Shown: positions 29,031 through 42,235 of the stretch, piece after piece
How the letters are laid out: the number at the start of each line of letters is the position of its first letter
Numbering within the stretch: position 1 is the first letter of the stretch
Assembly: GCA_012295275.1 (NCBI GenBank)
Contig: CM022673.1
Span: 23,259,581-23,323,580, forward strand
Length of the DNA stretch: 64,000 bases
Source of the DNA: Chrysomallon squamiferum
Taxonomy: Eukaryota > Mollusca > Gastropoda > Neomphalida > Peltospiridae
Direction of reading: 5' to 3'
Position numbers and translations under genes: made by a program
The notes under the pieces: model-generated
Database searches by the model: none
Told to the model about the DNA's origin: nothing
What the model saw: only the letters and a program-made list of their open reading frames with translations

Positions 29031-31949
29031 GCTTAAAACATTTCCCATTTCCTTTCAGAGAAGACAAACTAAGTTCAAGCTGTGACAGGAATTGAGAGAA
29101 TCATTACAGCTCTGCACAGATTGAAACATTCCAGCACAACATGGCCAGAGTGTATTTAGTAATCATTACTGAGTGAAAAATCTGCTGTGGCTTAATATAC
29201 TCACCATGTTCTTTATGTCTGCTCTCAGTTTTTCTTTTCTTTGATTTTTTTTTATTCATTTATTAATTTTATTTTGCTCATTTTGTTCATTGCTTCATTA
29301 ATTCTTTCTTTTCTTCGTCATTTCTTTCATTTTGTTTTTTTTATTTCATTCTTTGATTGTTTCTTAGTTTTATTTCTTCTTGTTCTCATTCTTTTCCTTC
29401 TTATGGTTTTGGGGTTTTTTTTTTGTTATTTGTTTTTTTTATTTAGGCTTTTTTTCACAAATTGTTATTGTTATTATCTCTTAACACTAAAAAGTAAAAT
29501 ATATCACTTTTGTATAGCAGGTGGAGGGGATTTTTGTTGGTTCTGCAAAATGTTTATAAATTATTGGCTAGACATCTTCAGGCTGTCTAAAGATTTAGCA
29601 CAGAGGGAACAAATAACCTGACAGGCTGCAGTGTCAATCTTCAGCAGACCCATTTACCATTATACAATATCTGATGTATTAAAATTGTGTTATATGTTTT
29701 TCTGAAGGCAGATCTAAAAATCCAGTGCTGCTAATCATTATTTTTGTTTTTAACTGTCTGTTTGAAATTTACATTGAAAATTTACTTCTTCAAGCATGAA
29801 ATTAGCTTATGAGGCTAAATAAATAAAATGCAACTGAAAATAAAACTTTTCTTTATTCTAATCAAAGATGACAAATCTATTTGCTGTAAAATATTATATA
29901 TTCTTTTTTTTTTACACATCACACTTGTAGACTAATGAGTTAAAATCAATCTATTTCATATGTGAATGATAATAACTACATTAAATAAAAGAATAAATTT
30001 ATTCTTCTCAAAAGAATTAATGCAATCGTTGATGCAGATGGAAACAAATGAATTAACTGCTGTAACATATGTAACGCTATGTTTATTTTGAACCATTTAG
30101 AGATTATTAAAGTAGCCTTAAGTGTAATGCATTGATTTATTAAAAGAACAACAAATTCATGAGGTAATTTCAAATCTGTTTTAGAATATCTTACATTACT
30201 GTTGTTTGGTATTGTTTACTTATATTATTTCCATTTTCATGAATTCAGAAAATTTTCTATTTGTGCTTGGTAAGTAAAAACAAAAAATACTAAAAAAAAG
30301 TGAAACACTGAAGATGCATTCATATAATAATTCTTGTGTTTTCCTTTTATTGTAAAACTTTTGTAAGAAATACATCTGATCTTCAGAAGTGATTATATTC
30401 CACTAATTCATATTCCAATATTTCATGAATATTTTACTAAAATTTTATTAATATTGCATTAATATTCCACTAAAAACTAAAAGTGCAAGTTATAAGACCT
30501 AACTGGATTTCATATCAGTTAATTAATTTTTTTTCTATCTGAAATTCATGTCCCTTGTCAGTTCTGAGATACTTGTTTGATTAATTCTATCAGAACACTA
30601 ACCAGCCATCCACTGGTGCCATATAAGCATCTGCTTGACTGACTGTCTGTCAGTCTATCTGCCACATTGATCCTGCTTGGTGGTCTGGTGAAGTAACAGA
30701 TCTGTCAAACCTCACCCAGGCTACTGAACAGTGTGCCAAAGATATATAAACTATTTGACAATGTGTTTAATATAGACAACCTAAACTCCTATAAAATATG
30801 TCAAAGGTAGATAACCTACAGACTCTTGGATAGTGTGTCCTTGACAGGGATGTTTGAATCATGCCAGGATGTTAGCATATTTCAAATTGTGTTTTCTTGT
30901 GCAGCAATAATGTTTTTAGCACTAACTGAATAGATAAACTGGTCTGATGAGAACAGTTTCTCCTAGACTTATTGATCTCTTTGATATTTCTGAGAGAAAA
31001 AAAAGTCAGTTTGATATAACAAACATTTTTTTTTTTTGTTATTGCTGGTTATTAGCAGATATTAATGCTATTGTACTGGAGGCAAATCACTGAATTCATA
31101 ATGATGTGTGGGAGTCTGAGATTTTTGACTAAACATCTTTCAGTGCCTCAAGTCACAGTTCAAACACTGACAGTTGACTGGCTAATAAATTTCAGATGAT
31201 TTTTCATGTTGTTGTTGTTTTATAGTAATGGTTGTAACTGGAGTAGTTGAAGTAGTAGTAACAGAAGTGATGGTTTCAATTGCAGTATTATAGTGGTAAT
31301 AGCAGCAGCAGCAGGAATTATAATAGCATTTATAGTAATAGTTCTGACATTTTTTTCTGTTATTATTATAACTGGTGGTTACGTTGTAATATTAGTATCG
31401 GTAGCACTAACAGTAGTAGCAGCAATATTAGCAGAACTAGTCTTAATGACATCAAGACTATTTGAACAGTGTAACTGATTAAATTAATGCCATTTTGTGC
31501 AGCCATTTGAGCATTAAAATGACTGATGGATTGATAGTTGCAGTATACGTAAATTTTGTTTATTATTATTTATAACTATTTTAAGATGTATATCTACTAA
31601 TATATCATTTTATGTTAAAGACTATTTAATATTTTGGATTAAATTTTAAATTGTTTCTTATTCTGTATAGAATAATAAAAATTAATTTTATAACATTTGA
31701 AACTTAAAATTGTACCAGTTGCATGAAAGGGAGATGATGTTTTGCTTCCCTTCTTATACACTCATATACTGATTCATTAATAACAACAACAATAATACTA
31801 GTAATAATAATAATAAGAAGAAGAAGAAAAATAAGAAGATAAAAAAGTAGAAGAAAAACTTAATAAAAAATAATAATTTCATGTGCAAGACACATTTGAG
31901 AGTTCATGATTACTCATTCTTATTAGTGATTTTGCACAAGAACATAATT

Positions 31950-32455
31950 GCTAAATATAGTTGCTAAGTAAAAATCGGAAGTAAACTCCTGACGTTTTCA
32001 AAAATGTTTATTATTATTGTAACAATTTAATTAATAAAACAAATCATATCAGACGCTGCCATAGTTAACTTGTTATAACCATAATAATTATTATTATTTC
32101 ACTATATCTTTTAACTGTACACTGGCTATTGACTTAGGTGAAATTCTTAGAACGATTTTGTTCCGAGTTAAAATTTAACATGTTAATTTTTCAAAAATAG
32201 GGGTAGTTCAACTAAATGGCTGTTATATATATTTGTTTACACAAGAATAAATAAATAAATAAAGGGGAAAAAGAAATCAAGGGTGAAGAAAGACGATTAT
32301 ACTAGAGTGGTATACCGTATACGGTATAGTTACTTCTTAGGTTATTATTACCAGTAGCTACAACGAACTCTTTATATGGATTTCAATGGTCAAGAAGAAA
32401 AAGGCCGTTGACAAATCCGATAACTGGCTGCAATAGGAAAAGCCCATATAGACAG
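31950..32455 (+). promoter_or_regulatory. Probable SCAP promoter and noncoding leader exon ending at 32455
   Basis: This stretch has more CpG than the DNA around it. It carries an ETS-type core CGGAAGTA (31976-31983), a CRE half-site TGACG (31990-31994) and an 18-bp perfect palindrome at 32311-32328. A very good splice donor, GACAG|GTAAGA, follows at 32456 and could join to the acceptor before 34035. Two short ORFs begin at 32376 and 32386 and stop before the donor, so they would be upstream ORFs in the leader. No start site can be fixed by eye. Confidence 0.35.
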
Positions 32456-33867
32456 GTAAGAAGGATAGGTCCTGCGAGCTGTAATATTTCAGATCAGCAA
32501 CCTACTGTGACTTAATTCAGACTCTAAAAACTAAGTCTTCTGAAATAACATTTCTTGAATATCACATCGCTTTACTTAAACCAGTGAAATTGTATCTACA
32601 GAAGGAACCAAAACAAACATGTTTGAAGTATTTAGTGATTAATAAAACAATTTTGTAACGTTAACATTAAATGATGTAGAAATTCAGCAGTTGTTCAGTT
32701 TTAAAGTCTATTTTATCCGTCATCATTATTATATTATTATTATTGGTTTTGTATTTTCCAAAAATATGTGAACATTCAACAAAATTATTATCAGAACATG
32801 TGTGTTCGATAGCATATCATAACAAAAGTTGTAACATAGCGAAATATAATTTTTGAATATGCCATTCGGATATTTCTTCACGGATAACAGTGTAATCAGG
32901 CACCGGTCATACTAACAACAAAGTGAATGCTTCATGGGTAAAAATAGTTATTAGTAATCTGAATATAATGTTCATCTTTTTAACTTTAAATATATCGAAT
33001 ATAATGTTCATCTTTCTTACTTTAGATATGTCCTGATACAGGTTATAAAAATTATCTGTGAGTATCATTTATCATATGATAAACAATTGAATAAGAAAAC
33101 AAGTGTGAAGGTTCCGATATGTAACCTATTTCATTTCGCCTCGAGTCAGTTTGACCCGATTGCAGGCGAACTTTAACCGATATTTAGCTAGGATGTATTG
33201 TGTATGCTTACGATGGGGATGCCATAGGATGATAGGTATATAATATTTAGTTGTCTATTAATTGTAACCACTGGAGACACTAACTAGTAACTTACTAAGG
33301 GTAGTGGCCTCATGGCTTATCTCTGATGGCAGTGGACAAAACCATGTGTGGTGGTAATAAATATATGTATGATTGTTGATTGTATGTTTTTATACTTAAG
33401 CATTAATTTTTATCACATGAACAAGACAAAATCCTTTTTTGTTATACTGAATTAGTTTTATACTGCACAGGTCATTGTTCATATGTGATAAAAATAATGA
33501 AAATTCTGAATAAAATAGTTTAAATACAGAATGGCAGATTTCTTTTAAATACAAAATACGACTAATTTTTGCCGGCATATAATTTGCGAAATATGATGAA
33601 AGTATTCAAAATGTGTTTTTTTTAATTAATATTTACAGACCTCAGTAGGAATATATTTACATATAAAAAAATATAAAAAGAGGAAAAATGCTGAAATGAT
33701 AAGAGTGGGTTAAAATTTGCTTAAGACATTTTTCAGGTCTGGTAAAGATGTGTACGAACATTAAGTGACTGATTTACAAACATGCATGCATACAGATATA
33801 TATTCACACTCTCCACACATGCACTTACATGCACACACACACACAAGAACATACGTTACTACACTGA

Positions 33868-33912
<45 letters not shown>

Positions 33913-34034
33913 TGATAATGACAGTTGTAACATTAAATTAATAATACAATTTATAATTATGAATTCTCTTTAAGGATATAATTAGATAATATTTTATTAG
34001 CCACAAATTAACTTTATATGTTGTAATCTTTCAG
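32456..34034 (+). other. Inferred SCAP leader intron; no gene seen
   Basis: There is no convincing coding content here. A CpG-containing patch at 33110-33240 is an alternative promoter location. There is a (CA)n/(TA)n microsatellite block at 33833-33910. Confidence 0.35.
33871..33905. repeat. (TA)n microsatellite
   Basis: About 17 TA units upstream of the SCAP first coding exon. Confidence 0.94.
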
Positions 34035-34144
34035 AAATTTTTTGATGGTGTCATCTAATGACACACAGGTGTTTATTGGACTCAATACCTGTGGTCTGCT
34101 ACTGACCATGTCAGGCATTGTCCAGCCACGACTAGCAGCCTGAA
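34035..34144 (+). other. SCAP: SCAP 5' UTR part of the first coding exon
   Basis: A good acceptor (TGTAATCTTTCAG) ends at 34034, 110 bases before the SCAP ATG. The stretch between contains stops in the ATG frame, including TAG 12 bases upstream. This suggests a spliced leader whose first exon is noncoding. It is inferred from splice-site quality only. Confidence 0.45.
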
Positions 34145-37100
34145 ATGAAATCGCTGCGTGACCACATAGCCCAGATATATTACACTCATGGGTTGTTTTG
34201 TTCCAGCCATCCTTTTGCAATCATTGTGGGAGTAATCTGCGTCATTTGTTTGATTTGGTAAGCTATCTATAAAGATATCAGACTATCTCTCTAGCTTCTA
34301 AAAAAAGAAGTGTATTAATTTGTACCTGTTAAATAAAATTTTGTTCTTTACTGTTCATTGTTAATTTTTTTGAATATTAAGTATAGAATTGAGAAAGTCT
34401 AGAAATCCTAGTTACCTCCAGTTGTTCCAGGCTTGTTTGATACATTTCGAGTATATGTAGTAATTAATATCTTTTTATTTTAATATAAACATAACATTTG
34501 CATAATGTATTTTTTTCCTACAATGAAATTTAAGTTCACCACTTATACCTAATGGTTAGTGTATCTTATGAAGAGGTGTTGTCAGTCAGTCATTCATTCG
34601 TGGCATGTAGATTAAAATCCAAATAATAATTTAATAAAAAAGAATTCACAAGGGAAGTAACTTATATTTTACCGAAACCATAAATTTCAGTATGGTTTTG
34701 AAAAATTAAAAAGAGTAGGTGAATATGCTAATTTATATATTTGGAAGTTACTGGGAATCATATATAAAATTACTTGGGTTGTGTAAATGTACATACCTTG
34801 CATATTTCTTTGACAGTGAGTACATGACCTAAGCAACATTTGGTGATATAATCAGTTTTCCTAATAAGATTTATTAAAATATGTCCCATTCTATATTTAA
34901 TTAAATGCTTTGGTAAATGTTTCTGAGACTGGGAAGGAAGATGGAAATAAAAAGAGTAGTGACTACATGTTTCTGATCTTGACAGTTACAAAATTACCAG
35001 ATGAGTATTTTTAATCTGTACACCTCAGCAGCAGCAACTAATAATATATATATATATCAAGAAACTGTACCTTTGTCATTACCATTATCATCATCATAGT
35101 GATTATTATTAGACTTTCGTTAGTATTGTTATTGTTATAGTTATTATTTATCACTAGCTATCCCCTGACAAATCTCCCACTACCAGGAAATGTTCCACTA
35201 CACTTTGAAGTTCCGTTGAATGAATTCAGGGAGGTTCCATTCTCAACAACTACAACCAAAGGGGAGCAACAGAAGGATGATGATCTGAAAAAACCTCGCT
35301 GGGTGAGTTTGTTAATAACAAGCAGAAATAGTAAATTTCTGAGGCTGCTCTGAACACATATCTGACATATTATTTGTTTTTTTATATTTGCTGAATGCAA
35401 AACAGAAGTTTATTTAAAGTACAATATCTCAGACTGTAAAATATTCTACTTCATCAGGGTTTTCTCAAGCAGCTTCACAATACAGTAGAATACTACATGA
35501 TTATATGTTCTAGACATGCATTTACGATAAATTTTCCTGTTTTTACTGTTTCCATTTCTTTTTTAAATAATTGCATATCTGATCCATATTGGTGTATAGG
35601 TTAGTATATAATAATAATAATAATAATAATAATCAAATAATAAATAATAAAAATAATAAAATTTTTTATATTAAAAATGTTTATCTTTCAGCTTGTAGGA
35701 GAACCTGTGGGATATATTCAGCAGATTGTTGTCAAGGCAACAGTGTCACCATGGAAACCTGAAATTCTTATACCTACTGACGCCTTTCGTGGTCCTCTAG
35801 GAAAAGTTTATGAAATACTGGAATATATTGAAAATTTCAGATATTCTGAAGGGTAATTAAAACAAAAATGATTGATACAAAATAACATAAGTTTTGAAAA
35901 GAGGGGAAAAGATAACAACAAAGTGGGTTGTGCCTGCATTTATATCTCAGTCTCTGTGTTTGTAAATTAGGCTAATGTAATTTTTACATACTCTGATACA
36001 TACCATCTGACCATTAATTTTTTTCATGACTGAGGCAGCTATTGTTTTCACTTTTGTTAAATTTATATTATTTTAATTTAAGCTGTTTAATTAAAGTCAG
36101 ACTGATTTATTTCTCTGTTAAATTCTTTTTAATATGTTTTATTCTCCAGTGGTACAAATTATGCAGTTTCTGACTTGTGTCTTCGAGTCTCTGAAACATT
36201 ATCCTGGCATAAAGTGAAAAAATTTCTACCAGAATATGGCTGTCTTATTGTTTCTCCTGCTAATCTATGGCACAGAGATCAAAACAGGTAATTATGTCTG
36301 TATTAAAGGGCAGATTAATATAAATAAACACTGTCTTTTAAAACTGGTTGCTTCTTAAAGCAGTTTGATATATATACTACAGTGTATGTATGGTAGAAAC
36401 TATCATGCTGTTAGCGTATTGCTAAATACAGGTGATCTTTAATGCTGGTTTCATTCTGATTTCAGAAGCTCTTTATTGTTAAATAACATATTTAATTGCA
36501 GGATTTGCTTTCCAATCAGTGCTCTTAATTATTAATATTGTAGATTTTATGTTTTCCTGTCAGCTTTAAGTTTTCTATTCATTTGTGAAAAAATACACAT
36601 ATTTAGCAATTTGTCATATCTTTACTGTAAATTTGATGAATTTTTAATAAAACTGAGTCTGAGTTTAGGTCTGTATGCAAGCATTTACTGACACCCATAA
36701 CCTATATACAGTGATAAAAAACTCACATGTATAAAGATTTGAATGTGTATGGCTGTATGCATGAATTTATATATGTGTTTATGTATATTTATAATAATTA
36801 TATGATATGTTTAAATAATTTTATATATATTTTTCACAGATTCAATGTGGATGCAGAAATCATTAAGACCATATATAGGAAGTTTGGCAATGCAATTGAA
36901 ACCCCTCCCACTGTGAAAGGTGTCTATCATCCAATCTTTGTTTTAAATGATTATTTACATTAATATGTTTAAAGCTGTTTATTTTTTAATAAAAGTTTAA
37001 ATATATTTAATTAATCAGATTTGAAAATAATTATTTTATTTTTGATTTAATTTATTATTTAAAACAACAATTAAGTGGAAAATTTATATTCTTTCACAGA

Positions 37101-40100
37101 AGTACTTTTTGGGTTGCCATGGCAACAGACTGGTGTATCTCGATATTTTATCCGTAATCGTCAAAGAACAATTTCCTATGCAATCACTATTATAATGAAG
37201 CAGTATAAACCACAGTATGTATTTTTTCTTTATTTATTTCTTTCTTTTTAAAGCAATTTATGAGTTACAAAACCATAATATCCACAATTTATCACAAAGG
37301 TCATTTTAGTTTTTATATGTTACAACATAATTCAGGCATCTGCAGCATATTTTAAATATAGACATCACCATACAACTACATCTACAAGTGATGCCTATTA
37401 ACTGAAAGATAATATATTACTATGTACATTTTTTTGTCTTAAGATTTTTGCTATTTTGAATATTGAATACTGTTGCATTTTTAATCAAAATTAAAATTTG
37501 TTGTGGACTTTTTTGCTATTATATAACTAATTTTTCTTTTTATATCAGATACAATCCAATTTACTAAAGCAAAAGTATTTCATGATTTAACATTTTTGTT
37601 TCAGCAAAGTTTACTGTTGATATTGTATATTATGCAACTTTGGTTTTTTAAAATATTCTTTAATGAAACATTTTGTTATTTTCAGGTTTACAAATGAATT
37701 AAAGAAAAGACTGGAATCTCTGTACCCAGAAACCAGTAAGAATGTCAACAACAGCGAGATTGACTTTGTTGTTAATGTTCACTACCGTGACATCAACTAC
37801 TTTGTTGAGTACACCCCAATCCTTGTCACATACTTTGTCCTTCTACTCTATATCTACTTTTCTGTCAGTAAGTATTATTATAGGTATATATTTGGGTGTA
37901 TGATTATGTTATGTGCGTTATGTGAGCAGTTAGTCTGATAGGTTGTTCATAGTTTTAGGTGACAAGTTTATATTACATTCTGAAATGTATTTCTAATTTC
38001 TCACTGTCATGAATGTGCAATTTGTAAGATTTCACATTGAAATTTTAATGATAAAAATAAAATTTGTAATATAACACGTCAGGATTTATTATCAAGTGAA
38101 AAATATTTATTCATGATGTATTTGAATATATATTTTGTATTATTATTTGTTTAATCTATGCTGTCAAAAATATATTCTGTGAAATCTTATTTCCAGGGAA
38201 AATTGAAATGGTGAAATCAAAAATTGGTCTTGCCATTAGTGCTGTGTCCACTGTAATTGCCTCCCTTTTTGTGTCTGTGAGCATTTGTGCTTTTTTTGGA
38301 CTAACCCCAACACTAAATGGCGGGTAGGGATCTTCATTTTCTTAAAAGTGTTTTTATTAAATTATGAAATAAAAGTTTGAATTTTTCCCCATTTCTGAGT
38401 TAAATAAATTTTGAACATATGATTATTGTGTGTGTTTTTAAAGTATTTTAAATACGAAAAAGTTCCTATATTTAATGGTTTTATTTCTATAACATTAATT
38501 TGTATATACACATGTACCAACTGTGATATTCTTTGATTCTGATAATAAATATTGTATAATATTCTTTAGGAAAATGCATATACTTGATAAAATAAATACA
38601 CTGGGATAACATTAATTGTATTGTATATGAATTGAATAAACCTAAGTACAATATAAATATCTTTCCTTCTTTTTTTAGTGAGATTTTTCCTTACTTAGTA
38701 ATAATTATAGGACTGGAGAATGTTGTAGTGTTGACAAAGTCTGTGGTGTCCACTCCAGTACATCTTGATGTGAAAATTCGAGTAGCTCAAGGTGCAGTTA
38801 TAAATTACATAATAATTGTGTAATAATAATAATTTAAGACATTCAGTTACAGAGAGTGACATATCTATAGAACCACAAAAGTTTTATTTAATCTTTTGAT
38901 ATCCCAATTTTTAGTAAGATAATATATAGATATATATATAAACATTATATAATTTTTTATTGTTACTATTATTATTTAGATTAATTGGTAAAAATATTTT
39001 ATTAAATGTTAAAATTAAATAATTAAATAGTTTTATATAATTAAATAATATCTGTTTAATTAAGCCATGGCACATTTTTACTTGTTGTATAAAGGAAAGA
39101 TTCTCTTTCTTACTACAGAGCTTTTCTTTGATGGGAAAGAATATACACAATCTTTGGGTAGTGGTTTGATTGGAAAAGAGCCTAAAATTACTTTCTCAAA
39201 AACACATATTTACCAGTTAACAGTACATATTTAAATTTCTTTTTAGGATTAAGTAAGGAAGGCTGGTTTATTACGAAAAATCTTGTTACAGAACTAGCTA
39301 TCCTCCTTGTTGGCTTCTTCACCTTTGTTCCAGCTATTCAGGTGATTTTTATAATTTGATTTATTCCTTTTTTCTGTATTGCTTTTAAAAATAATCCAAA
39401 AATGTTTAGTCTTTTGTTCAGAGGAAGAAGATGTATTGAATGAAGGAATAAGAATTTAAATGTATGAAAAAAGAAGATGATATTTTAAATTAATAAAAAG
39501 AAAATATTATAAATAGTAATAACAGTTAAACAGTAATAATGGTTTTATTTTCAGGAGTTCTGCCTGTTTGCTGTCGTTGGTTTGTTGTCTGATTTTTTCC
39601 TGCAGATGGTTTTTTTCACCACTGTACTTTCTGTTGACATCAGACGAATGGAGGTCAGTTATAAAAATTATCATAGTTTATTTCTTGCACTGAATATTAC
39701 TAGTGCCACTACTACTACTAACTTCTATTACACTTGAATTTCATTATAAATGGAATGCTTGTAACAGAGAGACATGTTTCTACATACATTTTGAATTTTA
39801 TATAGCAGTATTTTTAGAATGGTGGTTCTGTAGTAATGAAAATTTAAATATTTACATATGACTAAATGCTTCCATGCCACTCAGTAAATATCCTGCAGTA
39901 AAATTAAGCCATTCAATTTGTAAACATTTCTGTATGTTTCAGCTGCTAGATCTTCAAAAACAAAGCATACACCAGGTTGTAGATGATGAGCAAACTATGG
40001 ACAATGTAGAAAGTCTTCTCCACTGTCCAGTTATGTCCAGACTACCTCATGAACCATCACCCCCACCTACCAAATTAGGTAGATCAAAGTCTGCACCAGG

Positions 40101-41752
40101 ACTAGATGTCCGTAACATCAGACACCTTGATCTACCTTCTCCACTGTTTCCACGGAGACAACCTACAGATGCCTTCTTTCAACACCTAGAGCTTCCAAAA
40201 CGACTCAAAGTTTTCTTCTTTTGGGCAAAAACAAGAATCTTTCAAAGAATGATTATGGTAAGAATAGATTTTAATATTTTTAAAATTCATTTTGTAGTTC
40301 TTATTATATTGTGAAATAGCATTGTGTCTTTGTTCCTTAACTCTTCCTGAATCTTAATGTGAACATTCCAGAAGACAGTTAATTTCAATTTAGTTATTGT
40401 CCAAATTTATTAACTTCTTTTTTTAATCTTTCTACTTGTGTGAGATCATCATTTTTCAGTACGCTTTTTTTTGTCATTAATGTAACCATATCTTTGTACC
40501 TTTCTTTTTTGCCATATACCTTTTTCTATGCAATCTTATCCCATCACACATCTTTGATGCTTTTAATAACTTGTTTTGATCTCTTGATCTTTGTTCATAT
40601 TATTGAATTATTTAATTAATATGGCTGCTGGTTATACAACGATTGCATATTAAGCAGTTGTTTTAAACATTTTATTATTTCTGTAAAAAAGGTTTGCACT
40701 GTAGTTTGGATTGCTTTGATCCTCTACAAGACTGGATTAGTGGACAAACTGACGAATCCAGACACCTCTTCATCAACCAATGGTGGATCCTCCACATCAG
40801 GATTTGAACAGATAGTGAAAGGAGGGATCTATGCAGACAGGAATGCCATGGAAGATGCTCTTGCAGGAGGCAGGATGTCTGAGGAGAAGGTGGGTCCATT
40901 GGAACACACAGATGTACAACAGTGGCAGCATCTTTACTTCAAACATTGGCCTAGGCTGTTTGGATATTACAACATCAGCCTCTGGGGCAGGTATGTGCAA
41001 GTGAATAATCTCATTAACTTACTTAGAAAAATCATCCATCAACTACTATAACTGTCAAGTGCTGTTCCTAAAAGTCATACCTATACAGTAGGTAGCGATT
41101 AGATTTGCCTGTGGTATCAATAATTCAGTTCATATCATTGATACCTTATGTACCAACACTAAAATAATAATGTTATAAATTTAGGATGTATGCATTTTAA
41201 ATTGTCTGAATTAATTTAATTTTGAGCATTGACAAAGGTTCTATTTTAGTTAACTCTTAGCATTTTATCTGAGTTATTTTGTGAACTGCTATTTCTTTAT
41301 ACATTACCAGATACATCACAATTCTTCCATCTATTCATCTTTCCATCATCATTGACCCTGACACAGCCATATCAATTCGTCATCCATCAGAAAAGAACTA
41401 CTACGTTTTGCCACGTGACATTGTTCAGCCAGATGTTGTGGACAATGACACAGCAGAGAGTGTAAGACTAACTGAGAACAAGGAAGTGAAATACCACATT
41501 CCATATTACATGGATCCAGAACAACTGAAACAGTTCTACCCACGTTCTCAAAAAGAGCTTTTGATCACTATATGTCTGGGGTTTCTCAGTGTTATTGTGA
41601 TATCTTACTTCATGGTTGTGTTGTACAAGTGTGTGTGTTCTAGGAATTACTCAAAATGGAGGACATCTTGGTCAAGGAGAGCCAGAAGAAGGAAAGGCTA
41701 TGTTAAACATATCAAAGAGACTGTGCCTCTGGTGTTAAAGGGACACAACCAG
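34145..41752 (+). other. SCAP: SCAP membrane region with sterol-sensing domain (exons 1-14)
   Basis: Exons 1-14 encode residues 1-808. Transmembrane helix 1 is at about residues 22-38, followed by luminal loop 1. The sterol-sensing domain is at about 290-455. Residues whose mutation disturbs human SCAP are conserved: Y239 (human Y234), Y306 in YIYFS (Y298), L323 (L315), D436 (D428), D451 (D443) and Y654 (Y640). Sequons NNS at 272-274 and NIS at 655-657 match human N263 and N641. Helix 8 is at about 744-768. The ER-exit motif reads MELLDL at 455-460, where mammals have MELADL, and it is split between exons 11 and 12. The linker after it (exon 12) is rich in Ser and Pro and poorly conserved until [17 protein letters not shown]. 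Confidence 0.93.
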
Positions 41753-42175
41753 GTAAAATACTAAAATAAATGAAAATTGACTTGAAATAGCGAGAGAGAA
41801 GGATTTAATGCTCAAAACTGATTGTATGATGAAGATATTTTCTCTGTAAACATTGTATGGTCTTTAAACGAGATCTGACTTGCAGGTTATGAATAGTTAA
41901 TTAATGTTATCATTGAGTTGTTATGATTCAATTTTGATTTAAATTGCTGTTACCTGATAGTTGTTATCTATAATAATAACTTTAAAAAAAGAAAAAAAGA
42001 AAAGAAAAGAAACCAGAAATAAAATAAAATTCCAAAGTTTCTGTTATTGATCTCATTTAATAATTTGTTTAAATCTTTCAATTTGCTAATGGATTGTGTG
42101 GCATTAAGTTCTTACCTTTTTCACTATAAATTTTTAGAAAAGGATATTGTTTCATTTTTTGAAAGTACAAAACCC

Positions 42176-42235
<60 letters not shown>

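Larger units (their letters stand above)
24396..31949. other. Spacer between the divergent SLC38A11-like and SCAP genes
   Basis: It holds the SLC38A11-like 5' UTR and promoter, which I could not delimit, plus microsatellites and SINE-like remnants. No splice-bounded coding exon is supported. T-rich open frames at 29241-29621 and AGC/AGT-rich frames at 31280-31478 are low complexity. Confidence 0.5.

Noticed and set aside
29241-29621. 126-codon plus-strand open frame
   Set aside because: It is a T-rich tract giving mostly Phe, Leu and Ile; no domain and no start context.
31280-31478. Overlapping Ser/Asn-rich and Ile/Val/Ala-rich frames
   Set aside because: These are the same imperfect AGC/AGT/AAT trinucleotide tract read in two frames.
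34014-34220. 68-codon minus-strand open frame
   Set aside because: It is the antisense of the SCAP first coding exon and its leader; the plus strand has the conserved SCAP N-terminus.
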